A stretch of 64,000 nt of DNA, from assembly GCF_008974245.1 (NCBI RefSeq), contig NZ_BBZI01000006.1, forward strand, positions 595,125 to 659,124, written 5' to 3'. The notes under the pieces are model-generated. The model made no database searches and was not told the origin of the DNA. It saw nothing but the letters and a program-made list of their open reading frames with translations. Shown one piece after another: positions 42,399-50,720 of this stretch (positions are counted from its first letter, which is position 1; every line of letters starts with the position of its first letter). The translations under genes were made by a program, and so were the position numbers. The DNA is from Streptomyces abyssomicinicus (GTDB lineage: Bacteria; Actinomycetota; Actinomycetes; Streptomycetales; Streptomycetaceae).

Positions 42399-43055
42399 TC
42401 AGGCGTCGTAGTCGGCGATGTCCTCGACCGCCGAGAAGCCCAGCCCGTAGGCGCTCATCCCGCGGCCGTACGCGCCGATGTGGACTCCGCCGCCGGTGGA
42501 GCCGGCCAGCACCCAGCCGAACTCGGACTCCCGGTAGTGGAAGGTGGTCGCCTCGCCGTCCACCGGAAGCTGCAGGGTGGACCAGGCGTGGCACTCGAGG
42601 TCGTCGGCGAGCACCCAGGCCGTCTCGGTCTGCTGCTCCAGCCAGTCGTCGCGCAGGGTGTGGTCCATGTGCAGGGGCCACGTGTAGGAGAGCAGCCCCA
42701 GGCCGGCCAGCCAGGCGGCTGAGGAGGCGGTGGTGGCGTCCAGCAGACCGGTGCCGTCCGCGCTGCGGCGGGCCGGCTGGTCGGCGACGGTGACCACCAC
42801 GGCGAATCGTTCCTTGTCCTCGGCCGCCTCGTACCGGACCGAGGGTTCCTCACCGTGGCCGAGGGAACCGTGCTCGACCGCGCCGTCGCCGGAGGCGGCG
42901 ACCTGCATCAGCCAGCGCGGCCCGCTGAACGCCTCGTCGAGGCCGTACCAGGGGAACGGCGCCCTCAGGTAACCGTCCACCCCGCTGCCGCCCGCGGCGG
43001 GCCGGCCTCCTGCGACCGCCGACGCCTGCGCGCCAACCCGACTTCTCGTCTCCAT
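42399..43055 (-). CDS. Conserved hypothetical protein
   Basis: A 218-residue soluble protein that I cannot place in a family. Recognisable stretches are APFPWYGLDEAFSGPRWL near the N-terminus, RFAVVVTVADQPARRSADG, the region LLSYTWPLHMDHTLRDDWLE and the C-terminal ECHAWSTLQLPVDG and GGVHIGAYGRGMSAYGL. There is no signal peptide, membrane span or clear catalytic motif. The ATG at 43055 is preferred because AGGAGG lies nine bases upstream; an extension to 43145 would add an unconserved Cys/Arg-rich leader. It converges on mrp, with the 16-bp repeat array in between. Confidence 0.7.
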   Translation of the reverse strand: METRSRVGAQASAVAGGRPAAGGSGVDGYLRAPFPWYGLDEAFSGPRWLMQVAASGDGAVEHGSLGHGEEPSVRYEAAEDKERFAVVVTVADQPARRSADGTGLLDATTASSAAWLAGLGLLSYTWPLHMDHTLRDDWLEQQTETAWVLADDLECHAWSTLQLPVDGEATTFHYRESEFGWVLAGSTGGGVHIGAYGRGMSAYGLGFSAVEDIADYDA

Positions 43056-43250
43056 GCCCGGACGCCTCCTCGTTCCTCGCCGGACCGCGGGGAGATCGTG
43101 GAGGATCAGCCGCCGGTCCGCACAACAACTCGGCAGCATAGCCACCTCTCTTCACCGGTCCGGGATTACCGCCGACCGGGTGGGTCGGGACGGCGCGGAG
43201 CGGTGAAGGAGGGAGGAGGGGCAGCAGGGGTGCCGGCGCGGGCGCCCGGC

Positions 43251-43727
43251 TCAGGTGGCGTCGAGGTCGTACGGGGGACGCTCGGCGGCCGGCTCCGGCT
43301 TCTTCTCCAGGCCGACCGGGCCCGCCGGCGTGGCCGTCGCGGTGGACGGCGGGATGGCCGGGGTGGCCGGGACGGGGGGCGTCGTGGGCCCGGAGGACGA
43401 CGGCACGTCGACGGCGTTCGGGTCGGCGAGCTGCTGGATGTCCTTCTTCAGGTCGAGCGAGTCGCGGATCTCATTGAGACCGAGGTCGTCGTTCTGCAGC
43501 TGCTTGCGGATGAACGTCTTGGGGTTCAGGTCCTGGAACTCGAAGTCCTTGTACTCCGGACCGAGCTCGTCGCGGATGTCGTTCTTGGCGCTCTCGGAGA
43601 ACTCGCGGATCTTCCGGATCGTCCGGGAGACGTCCCTGATGACCTTGGGGAGCTTCTCCGGCCCGAAGACGAGCACGGCGAGGACGACGAGCGTGATCAG
43701 CTCGAGCGTTCCTATGTCATTGAACAC
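43251..43727 (-). CDS. tatB: Sec-independent translocase subunit TatB
   Basis: Twin-arginine translocase component that, with TatC, receives folded substrates. The GTG at 43727 is six bases after AAGGAG and yields 158 residues with the expected short N-terminus (VFNDIGTLELITLVVLAVLV), the FGPEKLP hinge, a long amphipathic helix (IRDVSRTIRKIREFSESAKN) and a variable Pro/Ala-rich tail. The N-terminal membrane helix, Gly-Pro hinge and length fit TatB better than TatA. It is downstream of the htrA-like gene on the same strand, as in M. tuberculosis (Rv1223-Rv1224), but 159 bases separate them here. Confidence 0.93.
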   Translation of the reverse strand: MFNDIGTLELITLVVLAVLVFGPEKLPKVIRDVSRTIRKIREFSESAKNDIRDELGPEYKDFEFQDLNPKTFIRKQLQNDDLGLNEIRDSLDLKKDIQQLADPNAVDVPSSSGPTTPPVPATPAIPPSTATATPAGPVGLEKKPEPAAERPPYDLDAT

Positions 43728-43886
43728 CTGAAGCTCCTTGCGATGTCCCGGGGCGGAACCACGGTACCCGGCCGACCCGCCCCACCGGTACTGTCCGACC
43801 ACCCTCTGACGCGTACAACACATCCCGGGCCGCCGGGGAGTCACCCCGCGATGACGCTCGGGTGACGCCCCGGTGGCGCTCGGCCG

Positions 43887-46652
43887 TCAGCCGCCGGAGG
43901 AGCCGAGGACCAGGGTGACCTCGCGTTCCTCGCCGTCCCGCTCCACGGTGAGTTCCAGGCGGTCGCCGGGCCGGCGCGCGCGGGTCTTGACGATCAGCTC
44001 GTCGCCGGAGTGCACCCGGATGCCGTCCACGGCCGTGATCACGTCGCCGGGCTTCAGCCCCGCCTCGGCGCCGGGGCCGCCGGGGGTCACCGGGGAGCCG
44101 CCGTCGACGCCCTGGGTGTGCACCCGTGCCCCGTCGCCGGGGTAGGCCATGTCGAGGGTGACGCCTATGACCGGGTGGGTGGCCTCACCCTCGTTGATCA
44201 GCTCCTCGGCGACCCGCTTGGCCTGGTTCACCGGGATGGCGAATCCGAGGCCTATGGAGCCGGACCCGCCGTCCTCGGTGCCGATGCCGGTGTCGGCGGA
44301 GCGGATGGCGGAGTTGATGCCGATGACCCGGCCCCGGGCGTCGAGCAGCGGCCCGCCGGAGTTGCCCGGGTTGATCGGGGCGTCGGTCTGCAGGGCGTCG
44401 ACGTAGGAGACGTCGCTTCCGTCGCCCTCGCCACCGGCCGTGATGGGACGCTCCTTGGCGCTGATGATGCCCGCGGTCACGGTGTTGGCCAGGTCGAAGG
44501 GGGCGCCGATGGCCACCACCGGGTCGCCGACGCGGACGTCGTCGGAGTTGCCCAGCGGCATGGGGTTCAGGCCCTTCACGCCCTTCACCCGCACCACCGC
44601 CAGGTCGTAACCGGCGTCGCCGCCGACCAGCTCGGCGCGGGCGGTCTCGCCGCCGCTGAAGGTGACGGCGATACGGCCGTCGCCGGAGTCCTCGGCGGCC
44701 TGCACGACGTGGTGGTTGGTCAGGATGTGGCCGCGGTCGTCGAGCACGAAGCCGGTTCCGGTGCCAGCCTGGCCGGAGCCCTGGACGTGCAGGGTGACCA
44801 CGCTGGGCAGGGCGCGCTCGGCGATCCCGGCCACGCTGTCCGGGTCACGGGGGGTGTCGCCGAGAGGCGCCTGCGAGAGTTCGACGACACCGAGGCCGCC
44901 GTAGCGCTCCAGGTACACGCCGGCGACCCCGCCGCCGAGTCCGGCGACCAGCGCGACCGCCGCGGCGCCGCCGACGAGGGCGCGCCGTCGCCGGTTCCGC
45001 CGCCGCGCGGGGCTCTCGGCGGCCGTCCCGCCGCCCTGGAGCGGCAGGGCGTCCACGGGGGCCGGGCCGGTGCCGGGGGCGGCCCAGGGGTCGTACCGGC
45101 CCCAGGGGCCGGTGGGGTCGGCGGGGCCGGCGGGGCCGGACGCGAGGGCGTCGGCGGCCGCGGGCTGCTGCTGCCCGCCCGCCACGTCCGGGGTGGGGAC
45201 GGCGGGGGCGGCGGAGACGGGGCCGGACGCCCCGTGAGCCGCCCGGCCGCCGGGATCGGACCCGGCGGGGACCGAGGCCCCGGCCACCGGCGGCTCCCAG
45301 GACCCCGTCACCGCGTCGCGCGATGCGTCCGGCGCCGCGGGGGCCGGGGCGCCCGAGGCGTCCAAGGCACCCGAAGCTCCCGGCGGGGCGGCGTCGGAAG
45401 CGACGGGGGCGTGCCCGCCGTCCGACCCCGGCACCGGACCGGCACCGGCGTCCGGCACGGAAGACGTCGCGCCGTCTGGCGTCGCGGTCGCGCCGTCTGG
45501 CGTCGCGCCGGAGGGCGCCGGGCCGGAGGGCGTCGCGCCGTCAGGCGCCAGGCCGGAAGGCGCCGCGCCGCCAGGCGCCAGGCCGGAAGACGTCGCACCG
45601 GAGGGCGTCGCACCGGAGGGCGTCGCGCCGTCAGGCGTCGCGCCGGAGGGCGCCGGGCCGTCAGGCGCCAGGCCGGAAGCCGCCGCGCCGGAGGGCGCCG
45701 GCCCGGAGGGCGCCGGGCCGGAGGGCGCCGGGCCGGAGGGCGCCGGCCCGGAGGGCGCCGGCCCGGAGGGCGCCGGCCCGGAAGGCGCCGGCCCGGAAGG
45801 CGCCAGGCCGGAAGGCGCCAGGCCGGAAGGCGCCAGGCCGGAAGGCGCCAGGCCGGAGGGCGCCGGGCCGGAGGGCGCCGGGATGCTCGGTGTCGGATCG
45901 CCCGGCACAGCGGGACCCTGCGCCCCGGGCGCCCGGTCGGGCACGGGCGGAGCCTCGGGGGCCGTGGGAGCCACGGGGGACGGGGAGTCCGGAAGCTGCG
46001 GGCCCCCCTGCTCGGGCACCGGCGGGAGCGGGCTCGCCTCCGCCGCACACCCCGCGGCACCCGTGACCGGCGGACCAGACACACCGGGGGCACCCTCACC
46101 CCCCGGAGCCGGAGCCGGACCCGCGGACACCGGCGGCACCGGCGGCACCGGCGACGCGGAGCGCGCCGGACCCGGGACCACCGCACCGGAGCCTTCGCGG
46201 GCGGGCGCGCCCCCCGCACCGGGCACCGCCGAGGCCGAGCCGGCACCCGCCGAGGACGTCACGGACTCCGGGGAGCCGGAGGACACCGAAGACCCCGCCT
46301 CGCCCACGGCGGGCGGGCCGGACGGACCGGCGGTCCCCGGCGCGCCCGGCTGCGGCGGGACGTGACCCGCGGCGGGCGCGGCGGGGTGCTGGACGGGCGG
46401 TGCGGGGGCCCAGGGGCCCGGAGTGCCGTAGGGGGGCGTGCTGTAGTGGTCGGGCTCGTGGGCCGGGCGCGGGGCGGGCGACGCCGGGGTGGCCGGGACG
46501 TCCTGACGGCCGCCCGGGGGCAGGTCCGGCCCCTCCCCCGCCGGCTCGGGGGCGGCGAGGGGAAAGTCGCCGGAGGCGTCAGGGCCGGGCGCGGGGCGGG
46601 GCCTGTTCCACCACTTGGGCCTCGCGGACTTCCCCGGCGTGCCCTCGTTCAT
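43887..46652 (-). CDS. HtrA/DegP-like serine protease with giant repeat linker and PDZ domain
   Basis: A membrane-anchored envelope protease of 921 residues, about twice the usual size. The first ~560 residues are a disordered Pro/Gly/Ala/Ser region containing ~27 pentapeptide repeats; then a single membrane span (RALVGGAAAVALVAGLGGGV) places the catalytic domain outside. The trypsin-like triad is intact: LTNHHVV (His), YDLAVVRV (Asp), NPGNSGGPLLD (Ser). A PDZ domain closes the protein (AGLKPGDVITAVDGIRVHSG). GGGAG precedes the ATG at 46652; an in-frame ATG at 46715 lacks such a site. It lies 96 bases downstream of the anti-sigma gene and is likely part of the SigE-type stress response. Confidence 0.9.
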   Translation of the reverse strand: MNEGTPGKSARPKWWNRPRPAPGPDASGDFPLAAPEPAGEGPDLPPGGRQDVPATPASPAPRPAHEPDHYSTPPYGTPGPWAPAPPVQHPAAPAAGHVPPQPGAPGTAGPSGPPAVGEAGSSVSSGSPESVTSSAGAGSASAVPGAGGAPAREGSGAVVPGPARSASPVPPVPPVSAGPAPAPGGEGAPGVSGPPVTGAAGCAAEASPLPPVPEQGGPQLPDSPSPVAPTAPEAPPVPDRAPGAQGPAVPGDPTPSIPAPSGPAPSGLAPSGLAPSGLAPSGLAPSGPAPSGPAPSGPAPSGPAPSGPAPSGPAPSGPAPSGAAASGLAPDGPAPSGATPDGATPSGATPSGATSSGLAPGGAAPSGLAPDGATPSGPAPSGATPDGATATPDGATSSVPDAGAGPVPGSDGGHAPVASDAAPPGASGALDASGAPAPAAPDASRDAVTGSWEPPVAGASVPAGSDPGGRAAHGASGPVSAAPAVPTPDVAGGQQQPAAADALASGPAGPADPTGPWGRYDPWAAPGTGPAPVDALPLQGGGTAAESPARRRNRRRRALVGGAAAVALVAGLGGGVAGVYLERYGGLGVVELSQAPLGDTPRDPDSVAGIAERALPSVVTLHVQGSGQAGTGTGFVLDDRGHILTNHHVVQAAEDSGDGRIAVTFSGGETARAELVGGDAGYDLAVVRVKGVKGLNPMPLGNSDDVRVGDPVVAIGAPFDLANTVTAGIISAKERPITAGGEGDGSDVSYVDALQTDAPINPGNSGGPLLDARGRVIGINSAIRSADTGIGTEDGGSGSIGLGFAIPVNQAKRVAEELINEGEATHPVIGVTLDMAYPGDGARVHTQGVDGGSPVTPGGPGAEAGLKPGDVITAVDGIRVHSGDELIVKTRARRPGDRLELTVERDGEEREVTLVLGSSGG
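45470..45885. repeat. 15-bp tandem repeat array encoding ~27 PAPSG/LAPSG/ATPSG units
   Basis: About 400 bases of 15-bp units such as GGCGCCGGGCCGGAG and GGCGCCAGGCCGGAA in tandem. On the minus strand they encode pentapeptides of types PAPSG, LAPSG and ATPD/SG. Runs of identical units (seven PAPSG, four LAPSG) indicate recent expansion. Unit length keeps the reading frame. Confidence 0.9.
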
Positions 46653-46716
46653 GCTCTCCCCAACACCTGGCGTGATTCGTCGGAGCGCCGCCGACGCGGC
46701 GCTCCACGGATTCAAT

Positions 46717-46747
46717 CAGGTTCCCGCCCCGGCGCGCAGAGAACCTG
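46717..46747. promoter_or_regulatory. CAGGTTC/GAACCTG inverted repeat upstream of htrA
   Basis: 7-bp arms (46717-46723, 46741-46747) with a 17-base spacer, just past the anti-sigma stop. Read on the minus strand, GGGAACC (46725-46719) matches the -35 box proposed for the sigma factor's own promoter, but no matching -10 follows at 15-17 bases, so promoter status is doubtful. Confidence 0.35.
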
Positions 46748-46748
46748 G

Positions 46749-47564
46749 TCAGCGCCCCACCGGCGGGGGAGCCACCGTGCCGGTCGGCTCGGGCGCGGCC
46801 AGCAGACCGGGCAGCCCGGGCACCACCGGAGCGCCGGGACCTATCAGCGGCGTGGGAGCGAGGCCGCCGTCGCCCTCCACCGACTGCGCGCCGCCGGAGA
46901 GCAGCGGGGCGGTGGCGGGCGCGCGCCGCTGCGTGGACGCGCTCTGTGCGAGCAGCGGCGCGGTCGTACGACGGCGGGCGTCCGTGGTCGCGGCGGCGCC
47001 GGCGCCCTGCTGGCGGGCCGGGGTGACGTTGCTGCGCAGACCGCCGCGTTCGGCGTCGGCGACCGGCACCACCGTGGTGACACCGCCGAGCGCCACCGCC
47101 GCCAGGGACACCGCGCTCGCCGCGGCGAACGCGAACCGGCGGCTCCGCGAGGCCGCCGCCGCCCGCTCCGCCTGGGCGCGGCCGACGTCATGTATGGGGA
47201 AACCGTGGGCGGCGGAGGCGGCCAGCCCGAAGGGGTCGGTGCGACGGGAGCCGAACATGGCGCTCCCGGGCTCCTCACCCGGTTCGCCGACCGCCTCACG
47301 GGCCGTCTCGCGCAGCTCGTCGAGCCCGCCCGCGGGCAGCCCCTGGAGACGGGCGAGGAAACTCTCGGAGGGAGTGGGGGTGGAGACCTCGGCGAAGACG
47401 TGCTTCAGCCTGCGCTGGGCCTCTGCCTCGACCCGGCATCTGCCACAGGTCGCCAGATGGGCCAGCACACGCTCGCGCGCCTCGTGTCCCAGCTCGCCGT
47501 CCACCAGGGCGGAGAGCCGGTCACCGAGGTGCTGTTCGGCCGGCGTCGGACGTGACTCACTCAC
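46749..47564 (-). CDS. Zinc-binding anti-sigma factor (RseA-like)
   Basis: A 271-residue anti-sigma factor that should hold the adjacent ECF sigma factor inactive until envelope stress. The N-terminal anti-sigma domain has the zinc-binding signature HLATCGRC with an upstream His/Glu cluster ([18 protein letters not shown]), at about residues 20-50. One membrane span lies near residues 140-160 ([19 protein letters not shown]), followed by a low-complexity outer region. The GTG at 47564 overlaps the sigma factor stop as GTGA, so the pair is translationally coupled; GGAGG lies about nine bases upstream. M. tuberculosis RseA (Rv1222) is at the matching locus but has no clear long outer domain. 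Confidence 0.9.
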   Translation of the reverse strand: MSESRPTPAEQHLGDRLSALVDGELGHEARERVLAHLATCGRCRVEAEAQRRLKHVFAEVSTPTPSESFLARLQGLPAGGLDELRETAREAVGEPGEEPGSAMFGSRRTDPFGLAASAAHGFPIHDVGRAQAERAAAASRSRRFAFAAASAVSLAAVALGGVTTVVPVADAERGGLRSNVTPARQQGAGAAATTDARRRTTAPLLAQSASTQRRAPATAPLLSGGAQSVEGDGGLAPTPLIGPGAPVVPGLPGLLAAPEPTGTVAPPPVGR

Positions 47565-48439
47565 GCGGTCGCGCCTCCTCCTCTCAGCGCCGGAAGGCGG
47601 GTGACTCCGAACCTCCGCTCGGCACGCGCCTCGGGAGAGCGGTGGGCGAGCGCCTTGCGGAGCTGCGAACGCCCACGGTGGATGCGGCTGCGGACGGTGC
47701 CGAGCTTCACCCCCAGGGTCGCGGCGATCTCCTCGTACGACAGTCCTTCGATGTCGCACAGGACGACCGCGGCACGGAACTCGGGCGCCAGCGTGTCCAG
47801 CGCCTGCTGGATGTCGGCGTCGAAGTGCGCGTCGTTGAAGACCTGCTGGGGCGACGGCTCACGGCCGGGCAGCCGCTCGGCGGCGTCCTCGGCGAGCGCG
47901 TCGAACCGGATGCGCTGCTTTCGGCGCACCATGTCCAGGAAGAGGTTGGTGGTGATCCGGTGCAGCCAGCCCTCGAACGTGCCGGGCGAGTACGTGGACA
48001 GCGAGCGGAAGACCCGGACGAAGACCTCCTGGGTGAGGTCCTCGGCGTCGTGCTGGTTGCCGGTCAGCCGGTAGGCGAGCCGGTACACCCGCGCACTGTG
48101 CGTGCTGACGATCTCCTCCCAGGTGGGCGGAGTCCACGCCGGCCCGTCCCCGTCGGTGGCGAACGTCGCGGTGCGGGCGGGCTCGGCGGAGGGACGGTCG
48201 GCCTCACGGCCCGCCCCACGGTCAGCAACGGTGTCGGTCACGGATTTCGGCCTGGCCGCCGACCCGAGAAGGCGTCTCAGCCCTCCGCCTCGGTCTGCGG
48301 GCGCGGCCGCACCTCCCCTGTCGGCTCTGGTGGTGTCCAGTGGAGCCCCTACCATAGCCATCTCGTCCGTTAGCTCCGGATAAGCAGGTTTGCGAAAGTT
48401 TGCCACTCGCTCCATCGGCGCTTCCCCCGTCTCCTTCAT
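47561..48439 (-). CDS. sigE: ECF RNA polymerase sigma factor, mycobacterial SigE type
   Basis: Group 4 sigma factor of about 292 residues. Region 2 ([49 protein letters not shown]) and region 4 ([24 protein letters not shown]) are complete, joined by an acidic linker. A ~110-residue disordered N-terminal extension precedes region 2. Starts at 48439, 48415, 48361 and 48355 are all in frame; 48439 is preferred because GAGGGG lies six bases upstream and a predicted autoregulatory promoter would start transcription about 10 bases before it. Coupled to the anti-sigma gene. It is named by synteny with mycobacterial sigE; it is not the Streptomyces cell-wall sigma factor of the same name. Confidence 0.9.
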   Translation of the reverse strand: MKETGEAPMERVANFRKPAYPELTDEMAMVGAPLDTTRADRGGAAAPADRGGGLRRLLGSAARPKSVTDTVADRGAGREADRPSAEPARTATFATDGDGPAWTPPTWEEIVSTHSARVYRLAYRLTGNQHDAEDLTQEVFVRVFRSLSTYSPGTFEGWLHRITTNLFLDMVRRKQRIRFDALAEDAAERLPGREPSPQQVFNDAHFDADIQQALDTLAPEFRAAVVLCDIEGLSYEEIAATLGVKLGTVRSRIHRGRSQLRKALAHRSPEARAERRFGVTRLPALRGGGATA

Positions 48440-48457
48440 GCCTTTCCCCTCACCCTT

Positions 48458-48485
48458 CAAACGCGGCGTCCCGCCGCCAGGTTCC
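48458..48485 (-). promoter_or_regulatory. Predicted ECF autoregulatory promoter of sigE
   Basis: On the minus strand GGAACC (48485-48480) is followed after exactly 16 bases by CGTTTG (48463-48458). This agrees with the GGAAC-N16-CGTT pattern recognised by SigE/SigH-type ECF factors. The expected start, near 48450, leaves an ~11-base leader holding the ribosome site of the ATG at 48439. Confidence 0.65.
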
Positions 48486-48513
48486 CGACGGCTCCGGATA
48501 CAGTCACGACGAG

Positions 48514-49218
48514 ATGCGTCCGGTGCGGACGCCGGACGCGCGGACGCGGGCGCGAGTGGGTCGGGGACGGGGACGGGAGGCGGCCATCAGCAGCAACGGG
48601 CAGGCGAGTTGGGCGCTGGCCGACGCCTTCGTCGCCGAGGACGAGGCGCTGCTCCGGGCCCGGGACCGGGCGCGGGAGGCCGGGCTGCGCCCGGTGACGC
48701 CCACCGCGGGGTCGGTGCTGCGGCTGCTCGCCGCCTCGGTCGGGGCGAAGGCGGTCGCCGAGATCGGCACCGGCACCGGTGTCTCCGGCATCCACCTCCT
48801 GAACGGGATGCGGCCGGACGGCGTGCTGACCACGGTGGACACCGAGCCGGAGTACCAGCAGGCGGCCCGCCAGGCGTTCCGGGCGTCGGGCTTCGCGGTC
48901 AACCGCGCGCGGCTGATCCCCGGATCCGCGCTGGACGTGCTGCCCCGGCTCGCGGACTCGGGCTACGACCTGGTGTTCTGCGACGCCGACCGCCTGGAGG
49001 TGCTGGAGTACCTCGCCGAATCGTTGCGGCTGCTGAGACCGGGCGGCCTGGTGGTGTTCGCGGGCGTCCTGGCGAACGGCCGGACCGTCGGGACGGGACC
49101 GCAGCCGACCGAGGTGCTGCGGCTGCGGGAGCTGCTGCGCGAGGTGCACGAGAGCGACGTCCTCCTGCCGTCCCTGCTGCCCGTGGGCGACGGCCTGCTC
49201 TGCGCCGCCAAGCGCTGA
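48514..49218 (+). CDS. SAM-dependent O-methyltransferase
   Basis: A methyltransferase of the class I O-MT family (the type of M. tuberculosis Rv1220c), about 234 residues from the ATG at 48514. SAM-binding motif I is [11 protein letters not shown]; the acidic residue after strand 2 is in VDTEPEYQ, and [15 protein letters not shown] carries the typical motif before the catalytic metal site. The substrate is unknown. The start is uncertain: the ATG has no ribosome site, while GGGAGG stands five bases before an ATC codon at 48586, the point where relatives of this protein begin ([14 protein letters not shown]). Divergent from sigE and possibly affected by its promoter region. Confidence 0.85.
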   Translation: MRPVRTPDARTRARVGRGRGREAAISSNGQASWALADAFVAEDEALLRARDRAREAGLRPVTPTAGSVLRLLAASVGAKAVAEIGTGTGVSGIHLLNGMRPDGVLTTVDTEPEYQQAARQAFRASGFAVNRARLIPGSALDVLPRLADSGYDLVFCDADRLEVLEYLAESLRLLRPGGLVVFAGVLANGRTVGTGPQPTEVLRLRELLREVHESDVLLPSLLPVGDGLLCAAKR

Positions 49219-49282
49219 CCCGCGGACGGGCCGTCCGAACGGACCGCCGGAGGGGACCATCGCAGGGGACCGCCGGAAACAG

Positions 49283-49316
49283 CCGCCGCCCGGTCCCCTG
49301 GGGGACCGGGCGGCGG
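49283..49316. terminator. Bidirectional terminator between methyltransferase and DUF3117
   Basis: Arms CCGCCGCCCGGTCCCC and GGGGACCGGGCGGCGG are perfect complements (16 bp) around a TG centre, between convergent genes. Confidence 0.85.
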
Positions 49317-49342
49317 ACGTCACACTGAGTGGTGGTCGCGCG

Positions 49343-49510
49343 TCAGCCGACGACCTTCTTGAGGGCGTCGCCGAGCGCATCCGCCTCGTCCGGAGTCAGC
49401 TCGACGACGAGCCGACCGCCGCCTTCGAGCGGAACGCGCATGACGATGCCCCGCCCCTCCTTGGTCACCTCGAGCGGGCCGTCGCCCGTCCGCGGCTTCA
49501 TGGCCGCCAT
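49343..49510 (-). CDS. DUF3117 family small protein
   Basis: A 55-residue protein (MAAMKPRTGDGPLEVTKEGR at the start, ELTPDEADALGDALKKVVG at the end), the family of M. tuberculosis Rv1211. It is nearly universal in actinobacteria and unstudied to my knowledge. It has an N-terminal beta-rich part and an amphipathic C-terminal helix, with no signal or membrane segment. AAGGGGA stands about eight bases before the ATG at 49510. It is convergent with the methyltransferase and divergent from the enoyl-CoA hydratase. Confidence 0.92.
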   Translation of the reverse strand: MAAMKPRTGDGPLEVTKEGRGIVMRVPLEGGGRLVVELTPDEADALGDALKKVVG

Positions 49511-49873
49511 GCTCGTTCCCCTTCCTGAAACCAGCTCAACCGCCGTGCCGGAACACCTTGAGGAGGACGAACCTCGAAAAGGACCGCCCACCCCGAGAGG
49601 GCAGGCGTCACCGACATCGAACACATTGCTTCCTGGCCATTATCCCGCATCCCGCGCACCAATGACCAACATCAGTCCGCATCGCTTGCGCAACGCGCGA
49701 GGCCAAAACCACTCAATTCGGGGATGTCACTGCGATACTGCGCCCTCGATCTGACCTGCCGCGACCGATTGGTGACCGGATTTCTTTGGCCGAGGTCACA
49801 CACCGGTCACCGTCCGCCTTCGTGAATCTCCGCCATGCTGTCCTCGGACAAGAACCGACGGAGGGAAGTCGAC
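49511..49873. other. 363-base divergent intergenic region, locally AT-richer
   Basis: No gene seen. It is less GC-rich than its surroundings (for example CCATTATCCCG, CCAAAACCACTCAATTC), as expected for promoter DNA serving the divergent DUF3117 and hydratase genes. A 9-bp inverted repeat lies near the hydratase side (separate entry). Confidence 0.5.
49771..49811. promoter_or_regulatory. GGTGACCGG ... CCGGTCACC inverted repeat
   Basis: Perfect 9-bp arms at 49771-49779 and 49803-49811 with a 23-base spacer, 63 bases before the hydratase start. The arm spacing puts the half-sites about three helical turns apart, compatible with an operator. Confidence 0.4.
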
Positions 49874-50686
49874 ATGGCCGACACCGTGCTCTACGAGGTC
49901 AGCGACGCGCTGGCGATCATCACCCTGAACCGCCCGGCCGCGATGAACGCCCTGAACGTGGAGGCGAAGGTCGCGCTGCGGGAGGCGCTGCGGACGGCCG
50001 CGGCGGACCCCGGGGTCCGGGCGGTGCTGCTCACCGCGGCCGGCGACCGGGCGTTCTGCGTGGGCCAGGACCTCAAGGAGCACATCGAGCTGCTCGCCGC
50101 CCAGGACGGCGGCGAGGGCGGTGACGGTCCCGGGCGGCTGAGCACGGTGAGTGAGCACTACAACCCCATCGTCCGCGCGATCGCCGGCATGGCGAAGCCG
50201 GTGGTGGCGGGCGTCAACGGGGTCGCCGCCGGCGCCGGCTTCGGCTTCGCGCTGGCCGCCGACTACCGCGTGGTCGCGGACTCCGCGACGTTCACGACCT
50301 CGTTCGCCGGTGTGGCGCTGACCGCCGACTCGGGCGTCTCCTGGACGCTGCCCCGCGTCGTGGGCCCGGGCCGCGCCACCGACCTGCTGCTCTTCCCCCG
50401 GTCCGTCGACGCCGAGGAGGCCCTGCGCCTGGGCATCGCCGGCCGGGTGGTGCCGGCCGCCGACCTGCGCGCGGAGGCGGAGAAGGTCGCCCGGAGGCTC
50501 GCCGCGGGGCCCACGGTCGCCTACGCGGCGCTCAAGGAGTCGGTCGCCCACGGCCTGACCCACTCGCTCGAGGAGACCCTGGAGAAGGAGGACGAGCTCC
50601 AGGGCCGGGCCGGCGCCTCCGAGGACCACCGGATCGCCGTGCGGGCGTTCCTGGACAAGGAGCGCCCCAAGTACCTGGGCCGCTGA
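49874..50686 (+). CDS. Enoyl-CoA hydratase/isomerase family protein
   Basis: A crotonase-fold enzyme of 270 residues. Motifs: the N-terminal strand LAIITLNRPAAMNALN, the first oxyanion segment AFCVGQDLKEH, the second VVAGVNGVAAGAGFGFALAA, and the conserved AGRVVPAADLRAEAE near the end. The hydratase Glu pair is replaced: the first position lies in the FTTSFAGVALTADSG region with Asp, as in isomerases of the PaaG type (oxepin/phenylacetate pathway), so an isomerase role is as likely as a hydratase role. GGAGGGAAG lies six to ten bases upstream of the ATG. It stands alone; no other beta-oxidation or phenylacetate genes are nearby. Confidence 0.88.
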   Translation: MADTVLYEVSDALAIITLNRPAAMNALNVEAKVALREALRTAAADPGVRAVLLTAAGDRAFCVGQDLKEHIELLAAQDGGEGGDGPGRLSTVSEHYNPIVRAIAGMAKPVVAGVNGVAAGAGFGFALAADYRVVADSATFTTSFAGVALTADSGVSWTLPRVVGPGRATDLLLFPRSVDAEEALRLGIAGRVVPAADLRAEAEKVARRLAAGPTVAYAALKESVAHGLTHSLEETLEKEDELQGRAGASEDHRIAVRAFLDKERPKYLGR

Positions 50687-50720
50687 GCGGCCGGCCGGGG
50701 CACCCGGTCACCCGGGCGGC

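Noticed and set aside
44010..47555. 1181-codon plus-strand frame opposite htrA and the anti-sigma gene
   Set aside because: Antisense of clear catalytic domains; the arginine-rich repeats are the complement of the pentapeptide array.
47561..48439. Streptomyces cell-wall stress factor SigE of the CseABC system
   Set aside because: No cse genes are nearby; a coupled zinc anti-sigma gene and htrA/tatB neighbours mark the mycobacterial SigE type.
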